From Candidatus Flexifilum breve (lineage in GTDB: Bacteria > Chloroflexota > Anaerolineae > Aggregatilineales > Phototrophicaceae): a stretch of DNA of 64,000 nt. This document shows positions 18,440 to 27,242 of this stretch, piece after piece. The notes under the pieces were generated by a model. It worked only from the letters and a program-made list of their open reading frames with translations, did no database searches and was not told the DNA's origin. The stretch is from contig JADKGC010000010.1 of assembly GCA_016717205.1 (NCBI GenBank), forward strand, positions 62,001 to 126,000. Reading direction: 5' to 3'. Numbering within the stretch: position 1 is the stretch's first letter; each line of letters begins with the position of its first letter. A program made the translations under genes and the position numbers.

Positions 18440-19180
18440 ATGATTGATCGCAGAGAGCGCCGCGCACCGCAAATAATCTCCGTGTTGATCGTCGACGATC
18501 ATCCCCTCTTTCGCGAGGGACTGCAAATCGCGCTCAACTCGGAAGATGATATTACCGTGATCGGACAGTGTGCTGACGGTCAAGTTGCCTTGCAGCAAGC
18601 GCAGCAGCTGCGCCCGGATGTGGTTCTACTGGATGTCAATTTGCCGTCGATCAATGGGCTGCAGGTTGCGCGCCAGCTCAAAGCTGAAGCTCCTCACATC
18701 GCCGTCGTCATGTTGACCGCCTACCATGACTCCGAGCAGGTTCTGCATACCATGCGCGCCGGCGCTTCCGCCTACTGCCCGAAAGACATTACCCCGGACG
18801 ATCTCATTGAAGTCATTCACGCGGCGGCCGCTGGCTATTACATCATCGGCAACCAGCGGATGGACGCCGATCAGCTCACCACGTGGATCAACACGCGGAT
18901 GGAAACGCTGAATGCGCCGTACATCATTGACCCCGACGAGCACTACATCCCCCTCAGTCCCCGTGAAATGGAAATTCTCGAGTTCGTCACAAACGGGTTA
19001 AGTAACAAAGAGATTGCCAACCGGCTCAAAATCAGTCAGCAGACCGTGAAAAATCACATGACCTCGATCTTGAAGAAGCTCAACGTCCAAGATCGCACGC
19101 AAGCCGCCGTTCATGCGCTGCGGAACGGTTGGGTGCGGATTCACGGTGAAGGTCAAAAAAGTACTTCCGCGAAAGGGTAA
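18440..19180 (+). CDS. NarL/LuxR-family response regulator (DegU-like)
   Basis: 246 residues. Receiver domain at about 13-130 with acidic pair Asp19/Asp20, phospho-acceptor Asp65 in VVLLDVNLPSINGL, Thr in VVMLTAYHD and Lys in YCPKDITPDD. A LuxR-type helix-turn-helix at about 172-235 (LSPREMEILEFVTNGLSNKEIA, then QQTVKNHMTSILKKL). All key residues are present, so it should be phospho-activated. The histidine kinase starts three bases after its stop, making a cognate pair. The pair stands just before the Tad pilus genes and may control them or respond to surface contact; this is inference from position. Confidence 0.95.
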   Translation: MIDRRERRAPQIISVLIVDDHPLFREGLQIALNSEDDITVIGQCADGQVALQQAQQLRPDVVLLDVNLPSINGLQVARQLKAEAPHIAVVMLTAYHDSEQVLHTMRAGASAYCPKDITPDDLIEVIHAAAAGYYIIGNQRMDADQLTTWINTRMETLNAPYIIDPDEHYIPLSPREMEILEFVTNGLSNKEIANRLKISQQTVKNHMTSILKKLNVQDRTQAAVHALRNGWVRIHGEGQKSTSAKG

Positions 19181-19183
19181 GCG

Positions 19184-20263
19184 ATGGATAGAGAATTACG
19201 CGGAGAAACCCGCGCCCGCGATGAATTGGTGGATATGCTGATCACTGAATTGAAGCGTATTCGCGACAAGCTGACGGAACTCAAAATCCAGATCGATCAG
19301 ACACAAAATGTCGTCGAGCGGGAACAGACGCGCAATGCCGATATTTTCACCGAGCTCAATACGATCAAAGATAACCTTGAGACGGTACCTCGTCAGGACA
19401 TTCGCACCAAATACGATGAGGCCATCGAAGCGCGCTTCCGCCTGACGACCATGCGCGGCCAGCTCGAAAAGTTCCAGAGCACGCGGGAATATCTCGAACG
19501 CGAACAGCAGATGTATTCGCAGCTGCTGAATCGTCTGCAGGGTATCGAAGACCTGCCGCAGCCGCAGGAAGATAACAAGGATGTCGGCACCAAGGGGCAG
19601 ATCAACATCGTGCGCGTAATTCAGGCGCAGGAAGAAGAACGGCAGCGCCTCGCCCGCCAGATGCACGACGGCCCGGCGCAATCACTCACCAACTTCATTC
19701 TGCAAGCTGAAATCTGCCAGCGGCTGTTTGACCGCAACCCGGCACGCGCGGCGGAAGAACTCGACAACCTGAAGAACGTCGCCAGCATTACCTTCCAGAA
19801 GGTGCGCGACTTTATCTTCGATCTCCGCCCCATGATGTTGGACGACCTCGGCGTGATTCCAACCGTGCGCCGCTACGTCGATTCGTTCCGCGAGAAGAAC
19901 GACATCCAGATCAAGCTGGATATTCTCGGCGAGGAACGACGTCTGCAAACGCACCGCGAGGTGATGATCTTCCGCGGTATTCAGGAGATGATGGGGCACG
20001 CGCGCGATTATGCGAATGCGACCGACATCAGCATTCGTCTGGATATTGGCAACAATGTGGTCAAGATCGTCGTGGACGATAACGGTCGTGGCTTTGATAC
20101 CGAATCGGCTTTTTCCAACGAAGACGGTCACAGTCAGGACCCCCGCATCCAGGGCTTGATCACACTCAAAGAGAAATTCGAGTTGATCAGAGGGTCGGTC
20201 AGTATCGTCAGCGGTGAAACGGATGGTACGTCTGTCCGTATTGAGCTGCCCACCAGCGATTAG
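19184..20263 (+). CDS. Cytosolic DegS-like sensor histidine kinase
   Basis: 359 residues, no membrane helix. Residues 1-130 are a long coiled coil. The HisKA_3 dimer domain has the phospho-accepting His161 in RLARQMHDGPAQSL, and FIFDLRPMMLDDLGV follows as in the HPK7/DegS-NarX group. The ATPase domain shows the D-box DDNGRGFD at 298-305, a G-rich IQGLITLKEKFELIRGSV and a final GTSVRIELP. In the N-box, EMMGHARDYANA, the position of the Mg-binding Asn is His272 (codon CAC at 19997-19999), which is unusual. Pairs with the response regulator three bases upstream. Being soluble, it probably reads an internal or coiled-coil-mediated signal. Confidence 0.93.
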   Translation: MDRELRGETRARDELVDMLITELKRIRDKLTELKIQIDQTQNVVEREQTRNADIFTELNTIKDNLETVPRQDIRTKYDEAIEARFRLTTMRGQLEKFQSTREYLEREQQMYSQLLNRLQGIEDLPQPQEDNKDVGTKGQINIVRVIQAQEEERQRLARQMHDGPAQSLTNFILQAEICQRLFDRNPARAAEELDNLKNVASITFQKVRDFIFDLRPMMLDDLGVIPTVRRYVDSFREKNDIQIKLDILGEERRLQTHREVMIFRGIQEMMGHARDYANATDISIRLDIGNNVVKIVVDDNGRGFDTESAFSNEDGHSQDPRIQGLITLKEKFELIRGSVSIVSGETDGTSVRIELPTSD

Positions 20264-20409
20264 GTGCAGCCAGTACATTAGGCCTAGTGAGGTGTATTAC
20301 TCTTCACTATACACTAACGTAAAGGCTCTTTGCGCTTGATCCTCGCTTAATTTTTTAACTAGTGCTGCGTACTCGCACACTCCATTGATCCCAACGGAGG
20401 CAAGTTTTT

Positions 20410-21546
20410 ATGGGACGTTTACGCATATTTCTGATCATTGCCATTCTGATCATCGTAGTGGCCATTGTGGTAGTGGTCGTACTGCCCGGACTTGGTGGCG
20501 GAACGCAGGTTGCCCAACAGCCGACGCCAGACCCGAATGCGCCGATCATTAACGAAGTCCAGGAAGACCCGGCGGCCACGCCGCTCCCGACCGCAACGCC
20601 CATCGTCTTCGTTGATATCGTGGTCGCTGTGCAGGAAATCCCGCGTGGTATGGTGATCCCGCCGAACGCGATTCAACTGCGCCCGTGGCCGCAGTCAGTC
20701 GCCCCGTTCAACGGCGTGACGAATATTGATGATGTCATCGGCAAGCGCGCGCGCACCGACATTTTCCGCGAACAGCCGATCCTCTCGAACATGGTCGTCG
20801 ACGATCTGACCGGCGCAGCGCGTGTCGGTTCGGATGCGGCTGCTGTGCTCCCGGAAGACCTCGTCGCCGTTGCAATCCCTATGGATCGTCTGACGGGTAT
20901 CGCCTATGCACCGCAGGATGGTGACCGCGTTGATCTCATCATCTCCCTGCTCTTCGTCGATATGGATGAAGACTTCCAAAGCATTCTGCCCAACAGCCTG
21001 CGGCTGTTCCGCGTGACCGATGAAGGTATCGAACTCCTCGAACCGATTGAAGGTCGCCCGGACAGCACGAGCCTCGGTTCGGTGATCGTCGCGCCGAGCG
21101 AACGCCAGCGTCCGCGTCTGGTGACACAACGCACGGTTCAGGATGCGCTTGTGGTGCATGTGGGCAACTTCCCGTACGATGGCCGCTTCATCGGTGTGCC
21201 GCCGACGCCCACGCCCGTCCCTTCGGATAATGCTGAAGGCGAAAATGGCACGCCGCCGCCGCCCACGCCCCTGCCCCCGCGCCCGGACATCATCACCCTG
21301 GGTGTGACGCCGCAGGAAGCCGTTGTGATTACGTGGATGATCGAAGCGCGTATTCCGATCACGCTGGCGCTGCGTTCCGCGAGCGCGACTGCCCGCACTG
21401 CGACGACCGAAGTGACGCTCGATTATGTCATGGGTCAGTACGGGATTACCCTGCCCGGCAAGCGTCCGTTTAGCATCGAACCGGCCATTCGCAGCATCCG
21501 CCAACTTGTGACCGACGGCTTGATCAGTCTGTCTGATGGTGGCTAG
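20410..21546 (+). CDS. cpaB: Flp pilus assembly protein CpaB/RcpC
   Basis: 378 residues, ATG with GGAGG eight bases upstream. One N-terminal helix (about 5-27), a Pro/Thr-rich stretch, and a SAF-type beta-clip domain (about 66-130) with VAVQEIPRGMVIPPNAIQLR and GKRARTDIFREQPIL, then the RcpC domain with EDLVAVAIPMDRLTGIAYAPQDGDRVDLI. In diderms CpaB sits in the periplasm next to the secretin; no secretin is seen here, as expected for a lineage with one membrane. A Pro/Thr-rich loop at about 255-295 is an addition. First gene of the pilus set, 146 bases after the kinase. Confidence 0.9.
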   Translation: MGRLRIFLIIAILIIVVAIVVVVVLPGLGGGTQVAQQPTPDPNAPIINEVQEDPAATPLPTATPIVFVDIVVAVQEIPRGMVIPPNAIQLRPWPQSVAPFNGVTNIDDVIGKRARTDIFREQPILSNMVVDDLTGAARVGSDAAAVLPEDLVAVAIPMDRLTGIAYAPQDGDRVDLIISLLFVDMDEDFQSILPNSLRLFRVTDEGIELLEPIEGRPDSTSLGSVIVAPSERQRPRLVTQRTVQDALVVHVGNFPYDGRFIGVPPTPTPVPSDNAEGENGTPPPPTPLPPRPDIITLGVTPQEAVVITWMIEARIPITLALRSASATARTATTEVTLDYVMGQYGITLPGKRPFSIEPAIRSIRQLVTDGLISLSDGG

Positions 21547-21575
21547 TAAGCATTTAGAAACGGCGAGATAAGCCT

Positions 21576-22901
21576 ATGTCGAATAGACCCCAGGGCGGGG
21601 ACGTCATCAGCGTGTTAATCGTTGATGACATCCCCGAAACCCGCGAAAATATCAAGAAGCTGCTCGCGTTTGAGGAGCAGGAATTCAAAGTCGTGGGCTC
21701 GGTGGGCACGGGACGCGAAGCGATCAAGGCAGCCATGGAAACGCGCCCCGACATCGTGATCATGGACATCAATATGCCGGACATGGACGGCATCAAGGCG
21801 ACGAGCGAGATCACGAAGGCTTTGCCGACGACCGCCGTCATCATGATGTCAGTCCAGACCGACATGGACTACATGCGTAAAGCTATGCAGTCCGGCGCGC
21901 GGCAGTTCCTCGGCAAGCCGATTACGCCCGACGAGCTGTACAACACGATCCGCGAAGTCTTTCGCAGCACCGACGCCATTCGCCGCCAGGCACGCCAGAT
22001 GGCGGACATGCCGCTGCAGGCCACCCCGGCGAAAGCCAGCAGCAGCGATGACGGTGACGGAATCGCCCGCGCTGGCCACATCATCGTCGTGTACAGCCCC
22101 TCGGGCGGGACCGGCAAAACGATGCTGGCGAGCAACCTCGCCTCCGGCCTGATGAAGAAGGGTATCCGCGTGCTGCTCGTCGACGCCGACCTGCAGTTCG
22201 GCGATGTCGGGGTGTTCCTCAAGCTGCAGTCGCAGTCAACCCTGCTCGATCTCGTCAGCAAGATCGATGATCTCGATCCTGACTTCTTCGACAGCGTCGT
22301 CTCGACGCACGACAGCGGCTTGAAAGTGCTGCTCGGCCCGCAGCGCCCGGAATACGCGGAAGATGTCGAATCCGTTCCGGCGTCCGTGTCGCGCATCATC
22401 GAGAAGATCGCGGGCGGCTACGACTTCATCGTCGTGGACACCAGCGCGCGCATTGACGAGCAGCTCCTGTCGCTCACCGACATTGCCTCGAAGATCGTGC
22501 TCGTCGCCACGCCGACGCTCGCCAGCGTCAAAAATGCGCGCTTTGTGCTCGACCTGTTCGACAAGATGAACTACGCGCCAGAAAAAACGCTGTTCGTGCT
22601 GAACAAAGTTGAAGACGAGCGCGCGCGGGATCGCGTGACGATCCCGACTGAGACGATTGAGAAGTACATCAAGCGGCAGGTGATCGCGAAAATCCCGATT
22701 GGCGAACAGATGATCCTGAGCGCGGTCAATAAGGGAATTCCCGTGATCGCCTCCAAGGAACGCACAAAATCACCGGTAAAAGAACTGATCGCCTTCGCCG
22801 ATCAGATGTTCACCATGCTCATGGGTGGGCAATCTGAGCAAGAGGCGCAGGAGAGTGATGACAAGAAAAAGTCGTCGAAAATCGGGTTTGGCCGTCGTTA
22901 G
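21576..22901 (+). CDS. cpaE: CpaE/TadZ: receiver domain fused to ParA-like ATPase
   Basis: 441 residues. N-terminal receiver (about 12-130) with Asp17/Asp18, Asp64 in VIMDINMPDMDG, Ser92 and Lys114 in FLGKPITPDE, so it looks able to accept phosphate, unlike many TadZ proteins whose receiver is degenerate. The ATPase part starts near 165: SPSGGTGKT at 174-182, then LLVDADLQFGDVGVFL and VVDTSARIDEQLLSLTD. The ParA signature Lys expected just before GG is Ser176. A Lys-rich tail ends the protein. CpaE/TadZ places the pilus machine in the cell. It could be phosphorylated by the nearby DegS-like kinase; that is inference. Confidence 0.92.
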   Translation: MSNRPQGGDVISVLIVDDIPETRENIKKLLAFEEQEFKVVGSVGTGREAIKAAMETRPDIVIMDINMPDMDGIKATSEITKALPTTAVIMMSVQTDMDYMRKAMQSGARQFLGKPITPDELYNTIREVFRSTDAIRRQARQMADMPLQATPAKASSSDDGDGIARAGHIIVVYSPSGGTGKTMLASNLASGLMKKGIRVLLVDADLQFGDVGVFLKLQSQSTLLDLVSKIDDLDPDFFDSVVSTHDSGLKVLLGPQRPEYAEDVESVPASVSRIIEKIAGGYDFIVVDTSARIDEQLLSLTDIASKIVLVATPTLASVKNARFVLDLFDKMNYAPEKTLFVLNKVEDERARDRVTIPTETIEKYIKRQVIAKIPIGEQMILSAVNKGIPVIASKERTKSPVKELIAFADQMFTMLMGGQSEQEAQESDDKKKSSKIGFGRR

Positions 22902-22921
22902 TGGTTTAGGGAGTGCATGGT

Positions 22922-24401
22922 ATGTCATTACTCAAACGCATTGAAAAAGGCGGCGGCAGCGGTAGCAGTGGCGGCAGCGGCGGCAGCGGTGGTGGTGACA
23001 ATCCCCCACCCCAGCGGCCCAGCGCCCCGGTACCGAGTGCGGGCGGCGGTGGTGGCGGTGAAGGCGACGAATCGCGCCTGTCCGCTATGCGCATGCGCAA
23101 CCAGCAGGTGATGGGACGGCAGCCGGGACGCCCGGACAGCTCGTACGTCGACCTGAAAACGCGCGTCCAGAACCGTTTGCTGTCCGAACTCGAACCGTCG
23201 ATGGACTTGACCAAGAAAGAACGAAGTCCGGTCGCACATCGAAGAATTGTTCAACGCCATCCTCGCGGAAGAAAGCATGGTGCTGGCCCGTCAGGAACGG
23301 CAGCGCCTGTTTGAGTCCATCGTCGCGGAAATCCTCGGCTTTGGCCCGCTTGAACCGCTGCTGGCGGATGAAACCATCACCGAAATCATGGTGAATGGCC
23401 CGAAGAACATCTTCGTTGAGCGCAAGGGGAATATCACCCGCGCCAATGTGACGTTTGAAGATGATGACCACGTCCTGCGCATTCTGGATCGCATCGTTGC
23501 GCCGCTCGGTCGTCGTATTGACGAAAGCTCGCCGCTGGTCGATGCGCGTCTGCCCGATGGTTCGCGCGTGAACGCCGTCATCCGTCCGATCTCGCTGGTC
23601 GGCCCGACGATCACCATCCGTAAATTCTTCAAGAAACCGCTGACCGTCGAAGACCTCATCAAGTTCGGCTCGATCAGCAAGGAAATCGTCGAATTCCTGC
23701 GGGCCTGCATCATCGCCCGCATGAACATGATCGTGTCCGGTGGTACGGGTTCCGGGAAGACGACGCTGCTCAACGTGTTGTCGAGCTTCATCCCGAACGA
23801 CGAACGCATCGTCACGGTCGAAAACGCGGCGGAACTGCAGCTCCGTCAGGAACACGTCGTGACTCTGGAAAGCCGCCCGCCGAACATTGAAGGCAAGGGC
23901 GCGATCAGCATTCAAGACCTCGTGGTCAACTGCTTGCGTATGCGCCCCGACCGCATCATCGTCGGGGAATGCCGTTCCGGCGAAGCGCTGGACATGCTTC
24001 AGGCCATGAACACTGGTCACGACGGCTCACTGACCACGGCGCACAGCAACAGCCCGCGTGATACTATCGCGCGTCTCGAAGTCATGTGCTTGATGGCCGG
24101 TATGGACCTGCCCGTCCGCGCGATCCGCGAACAGATCGCCAGCGCTGTCGACGTGGTCTGCCATCAGGAACGTCTGCGTGATGGTACACGTAAGGTCGTC
24201 AAAGTCACCGAAGTCCAAGGCATGGAAGGCGATATGATCACCATGTCTGACATCTTTGAGTTTGAACAGACGGGCGTGGAAGGCGGCAAAATCGTCGGGC
24301 GCATCCGACCGACGGGCATCCGCCCCAAGTTCACCGACCGCATCGAGGCGTCGGGCATCTACCTGCCCCCGTCGGTCTTTGGTGTGGGTCGCACCTACTA
24401 A
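22922..24401 (+). pseudogene. cpaF: CpaF/TadA secretion ATPase gene with a one-base frameshift
   Basis: Start ATG at 22922 with AGGGAG eight bases upstream. The first part reads a Gly/Ser/Pro-rich linker (about residues 10-50) and the conserved LKTRVQNRLLSEL, then shifts frame after DLTKK. The rest, open from 23247 to 24401, is a full CpaF core: LGFGPLEPLLADETITEIMV, RIDESSPLVDARLPDGSRVN, P-loop GGTGSGKTT, RMRPDRIIVGECRSGEALDML and TGHDGSLTTAHSN. Removing one base near 23218-23223 (in aaagaacgaag) gives DEVRSHIEELFNAIL, the expected bridge. CpaF is the hexameric ATPase that drives pilus assembly. So one extra base, either a sequencing error or a real lesion. Repaired length about 492 residues. 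Confidence 0.9.
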
Positions 24402-24416
24402 ATATCGTCCACAACG

Positions 24417-24446
24417 GGCGGGGTTGCTTGACGCACCCCGCCTTTT
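24417..24446 (+). terminator. Hairpin with T-tract between cpaF and tadB
   Basis: Arms ggcggggt (24417-24424) and accccgcc (24435-24442) with a ten-base loop, followed by ttttgctt. It looks like an intrinsic terminator within the pilus operon and may reduce read-through into tadB. Confidence 0.7.
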
Positions 24447-24487
24447 GCTTAGAATGTCCGTAAGGAAGATGATCACGGAGCGCACGT

Positions 24488-25480
24488 ATGCAAATTGACC
24501 CGATCATCGTGATTGTTGTTGCGGTTCTGCTCGCTGGTGGGGTGATCGTCTGGGGGATCGTCAGCGTCCGGACCGAGAAAGACATCATTGAGGAACGCCT
24601 CAGCAATTACGAAAAAGAAGCGACCTCTTTTCTTGATCTTGAGGAACTTAAAGACGAGCCGCAGGTTCAGGAAAAGCGCCCCAGTATCATTCAGGAACGC
24701 TTAGACAGCCTGGTCTCCGAGCGCAGTTTTGGCAAGAAATGGCGGCAGCAGTTGGCGCGCGCCGACATCAAACTGACCGTTTCCGAATATGCGGCGGTGC
24801 ACGTCTTCAGCATGTTCGCCTTCTTCGCGATTGGCTACTTCGTCGTGTTCGGTCAGCAGATCGTCATGGCGATTCTCGCGGGCTTCGTCGGCTTCTTCGC
24901 GCCGCGCATTTATGTCTCCCGCTTGACCTCCACCCGCTTGATCCGGTTTGAGAATCAACTTCCCGATACGCTCGGGTTGTGGGTGAACGCGCTGCGTTCC
25001 GGGTACAGCGTGCTCCAGTCGATGGAAGCGATCGCGCGTGACGCCCCGGAACCCACCGCCACTGAATTCAAGCGCGTGGTGCAGGAAGTCCAGCTTGGCA
25101 TCGACATGGACGACGCGCTCGAACACCTCGTCAACCGGGTAGAAAGCGAGGATCTTGACCTCGTCGTGACGGCGGTCAACATTCAGCGCGAGGTCGGTGG
25201 TAACCTGGCCGAAATTCTCGACGTGATCAGCCATACCATTCGCGAACGAATCAAGCTCAAGGGTGAGATTCGCGTGCTCACCGCGCAAGGACGCGCCACG
25301 GGCTACCTGATCAGCTTCCTCCCCATCGTGCTGGCGCTGTTCCTCTACGGCATCAATCCAGGCTACATGGGGAATCTCTTTGAAAACCGCACCTGTGGTT
25401 GGCCGATGCTCGGCATTGGGTTGGCGCTGATCGGCATCGGGTTCGCGGTCGTGCAAAAGATCGTTGACATTGATATCTAG
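24488..25480 (+). CDS. tadB: Tad pilus inner-membrane platform protein TadB
   Basis: 330 residues, ATG with CGGAG eight bases upstream. One N-terminal helix (about 6-25), a charged stretch, two helices near 100-145, then the type II secretion F (GspF) domain: ENQLPDTLGLWVNALRSGYSVLQSMEAIA and EVQLGIDMDDALEHLVNRVES, ending in two C-terminal helices. Length and order match TadB. With TadC it forms the membrane platform driven by CpaF. Followed by tadC after 12 bases. Confidence 0.93.
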   Translation: MQIDPIIVIVVAVLLAGGVIVWGIVSVRTEKDIIEERLSNYEKEATSFLDLEELKDEPQVQEKRPSIIQERLDSLVSERSFGKKWRQQLARADIKLTVSEYAAVHVFSMFAFFAIGYFVVFGQQIVMAILAGFVGFFAPRIYVSRLTSTRLIRFENQLPDTLGLWVNALRSGYSVLQSMEAIARDAPEPTATEFKRVVQEVQLGIDMDDALEHLVNRVESEDLDLVVTAVNIQREVGGNLAEILDVISHTIRERIKLKGEIRVLTAQGRATGYLISFLPIVLALFLYGINPGYMGNLFENRTCGWPMLGIGLALIGIGFAVVQKIVDIDI

Positions 25481-25492
25481 AGGCAAGAGATA

Positions 25493-26437
25493 ATGGATCC
25501 AATTGTCGTACTGATCTTCGTCATTGTCGGGGCGATCGTCTTCGGCGGCCTGGTCTACGTCGGCATGAAGGAAGACCGCGGTCGCGACCCGCTGCAGGAA
25601 CGCCTCGCCCAATATGACGACAAAGAACTGCCGTCGTCGCTGGAAGAGATCGAACTCTCGCTGTCCTTCCGGGATCGCGTCATCCTCCCGTTGATGAAGA
25701 CACTCGCCAAGACCACCGCCAAGTTTACGCCGCAGAAACAGCTTGAAGATGCGCGCCACAAGATCGAGCTTGCGGGGATGAACATGGACCCGGCGTCGTT
25801 CTTTGCGATGCGCGTCGCGCTGACGCTGGTCTTTGGTCTCGGCGCATTCTTCGTCTTCTTCGTCAACTCCCCCTCGACCCCGAAGGGTACTGCCCTGCTC
25901 TACACGCTCGGCGCGCTGGGTCTGGGCTATATCCTCCCGGTGATGTGGCTGTCGAGCAAGATCAAGCGGCGACAGGAAAACATCTGGCGCGCGCTCCCCG
26001 ACGCGCTCGACCTGCTGGTGATCTGCGTGGAAGCGGGTCTCGGCTTCGATATGGCGATGGGGAAAGTCTACGAAAAGTGGGATAACGAACTGGCGATCGC
26101 TTTTGGGCGCGTACTCCGCGAAATCCAGCTCGGTAAGATGCGCCGTGACGCTTTGCGCGATATGTCGAACCGCATGGACGTGCCCGACGTGACGGCGTTC
26201 GTCGCCGCTATCATTCAAGCCGATCAGCTCGGTGTGAGCATGGCGAAGATCCTGCGTGTCCAGTCCGACCAGATGCGCGTGAAGCGCCGCCAACGCGCGC
26301 AGGAAAAAGCGCATCAAGCACCGGTGAAGATGATGATCCCGATGGTTTTCCTGATCTTCCCGTCGATCTGGATCGTATTGCTCGGCCCGTCGCTCATCAT
26401 CCTGTTCGGTTCGAACGAAGTGAACGCCGTATTCTAA
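25493..26437 (+). CDS. tadC: Tad pilus inner-membrane platform protein TadC
   Basis: 314 residues, ATG with AGAGG upstream. Same layout as TadB: N-terminal helix (about 4-24), helices near 104-150, GspF domain with LPDALDLLVICVEAGLGFDMAMGKV and EIQLGKMRRDALRDMSNRMDVPDV, and a closing helix after HQAPVKMMIPMVFLIFPS, which is typical of TadC. Last gene of the pilus set. No pilin or prepilin peptidase gene follows; they must lie elsewhere. Confidence 0.93.
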   Translation: MDPIVVLIFVIVGAIVFGGLVYVGMKEDRGRDPLQERLAQYDDKELPSSLEEIELSLSFRDRVILPLMKTLAKTTAKFTPQKQLEDARHKIELAGMNMDPASFFAMRVALTLVFGLGAFFVFFVNSPSTPKGTALLYTLGALGLGYILPVMWLSSKIKRRQENIWRALPDALDLLVICVEAGLGFDMAMGKVYEKWDNELAIAFGRVLREIQLGKMRRDALRDMSNRMDVPDVTAFVAAIIQADQLGVSMAKILRVQSDQMRVKRRQRAQEKAHQAPVKMMIPMVFLIFPSIWIVLLGPSLIILFGSNEVNAVF

Positions 26438-26450
26438 GTCGTTACGCCTT

Positions 26451-26481
26451 CGCGGGGATGCCAGCCAATGACATCCCCGCG
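26451..26481 (+). terminator. Hairpin after tadC
   Basis: Ten-bp stem cgcggggatg/catccccgcg with an 11-base loop, 14 bases after the tadC stop. The 3' side lacks a T-tract (ccaaaacgg), so termination may be partial. Confidence 0.6.
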
Positions 26482-26517
26482 CCAAAACGGTTGCCGTGAG
26501 AGTCAAGGTTTGACCGA

Positions 26518-27207
26518 ATGTCCGTTGAGGATGGCTCTGGTCAAGGAAACCACCCGAAGCTGCGGCTGTCCGGGTGGGTGAACGCCGCCCTTGATTGGGT
26601 GTTTCCGCCCCGCTGTGTCGGCTGCGCCGCGGTCGACAGCGTCTGGTGCGCGGACTGCCAGCAGCAGCTCGAAGCCGAACCCATCGCCCCGCGCACGCGC
26701 CGACTCCCGCCCTTCACTGCGCTCGCCGCCACGGCCACGCACGGCGGCATTTTACAGCCCAGTCTCCATGCGTTAAAATACGCGGATGCTCGCGCGCTCG
26801 CCGTCCCACTCGGAGATCGTCTAGCTGCAACCTATCGTTTGCTGGGGTGGACACTTGACATGATCATCCCCGTGCCATTGCACACTACTCGCCTCCGCGA
26901 GCGGGGGTATAATCAGTCTCAACTGATAGGAGAACGCATGGCACAGTCGTTATCTCTTCCTTGTTTTCCTTCAGCCCTCACCCGAGTGCGGTCTACCGCC
27001 TCGCAAGTTGGGCTCTCCCGCAGCGAACGACAACAAAATCTGCAAGACGCTTTTCACGCTGACCCCACACTGGTCTCCGGTCGGCGCATCCTTCTCATCG
27101 ACGATGTACAGACGACGGGCGCAACGCTTCAAGCAGCGGCGCACGCGCTGTTCAACGTGGACGCGGTGGCGGTCTACGGTCTGACCGTAACTGCCGCGCG
27201 TCTCTAG
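26518..27207 (+). CDS. comF: ComF-family phosphoribosyltransferase-like protein
   Basis: 229 residues. N-terminal zinc-ribbon-like motif FPPRCVGCAAVDSVWCADC at about 30-48, then SLHALKYADARALAVPLG, IIPVPLHTTRLRERGYNQSQLIGERMA, and the PRPP-binding ILLIDDVQTTGAT at about 195-207. These are the typical signatures of ComF, which takes part in DNA uptake during natural competence in B. subtilis and other species. Next to a Tad pilus locus this may be relevant to uptake, but the link is only positional. A hairpin separates it from tadC. Confidence 0.92.
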   Translation: MSVEDGSGQGNHPKLRLSGWVNAALDWVFPPRCVGCAAVDSVWCADCQQQLEAEPIAPRTRRLPPFTALAATATHGGILQPSLHALKYADARALAVPLGDRLAATYRLLGWTLDMIIPVPLHTTRLRERGYNQSQLIGERMAQSLSLPCFPSALTRVRSTASQVGLSRSERQQNLQDAFHADPTLVSGRRILLIDDVQTTGATLQAAAHALFNVDAVAVYGLTVTAARL

Positions 27208-27242
27208 TCGTTCCTTCTTCCCATCTACATAAGGAGTCTCGT

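Noticed and set aside
22945..23065. GGC-rich tandem repeat
   Set aside because: Codes for the Gly/Ser linker near the CpaF N-terminus; in frame with it.
24701..26506. 601-codon open frame on the minus strand
   Set aside because: Lies antisense to tadB and tadC, which have clear family motifs; it is a by-product of high GC and biased third positions.
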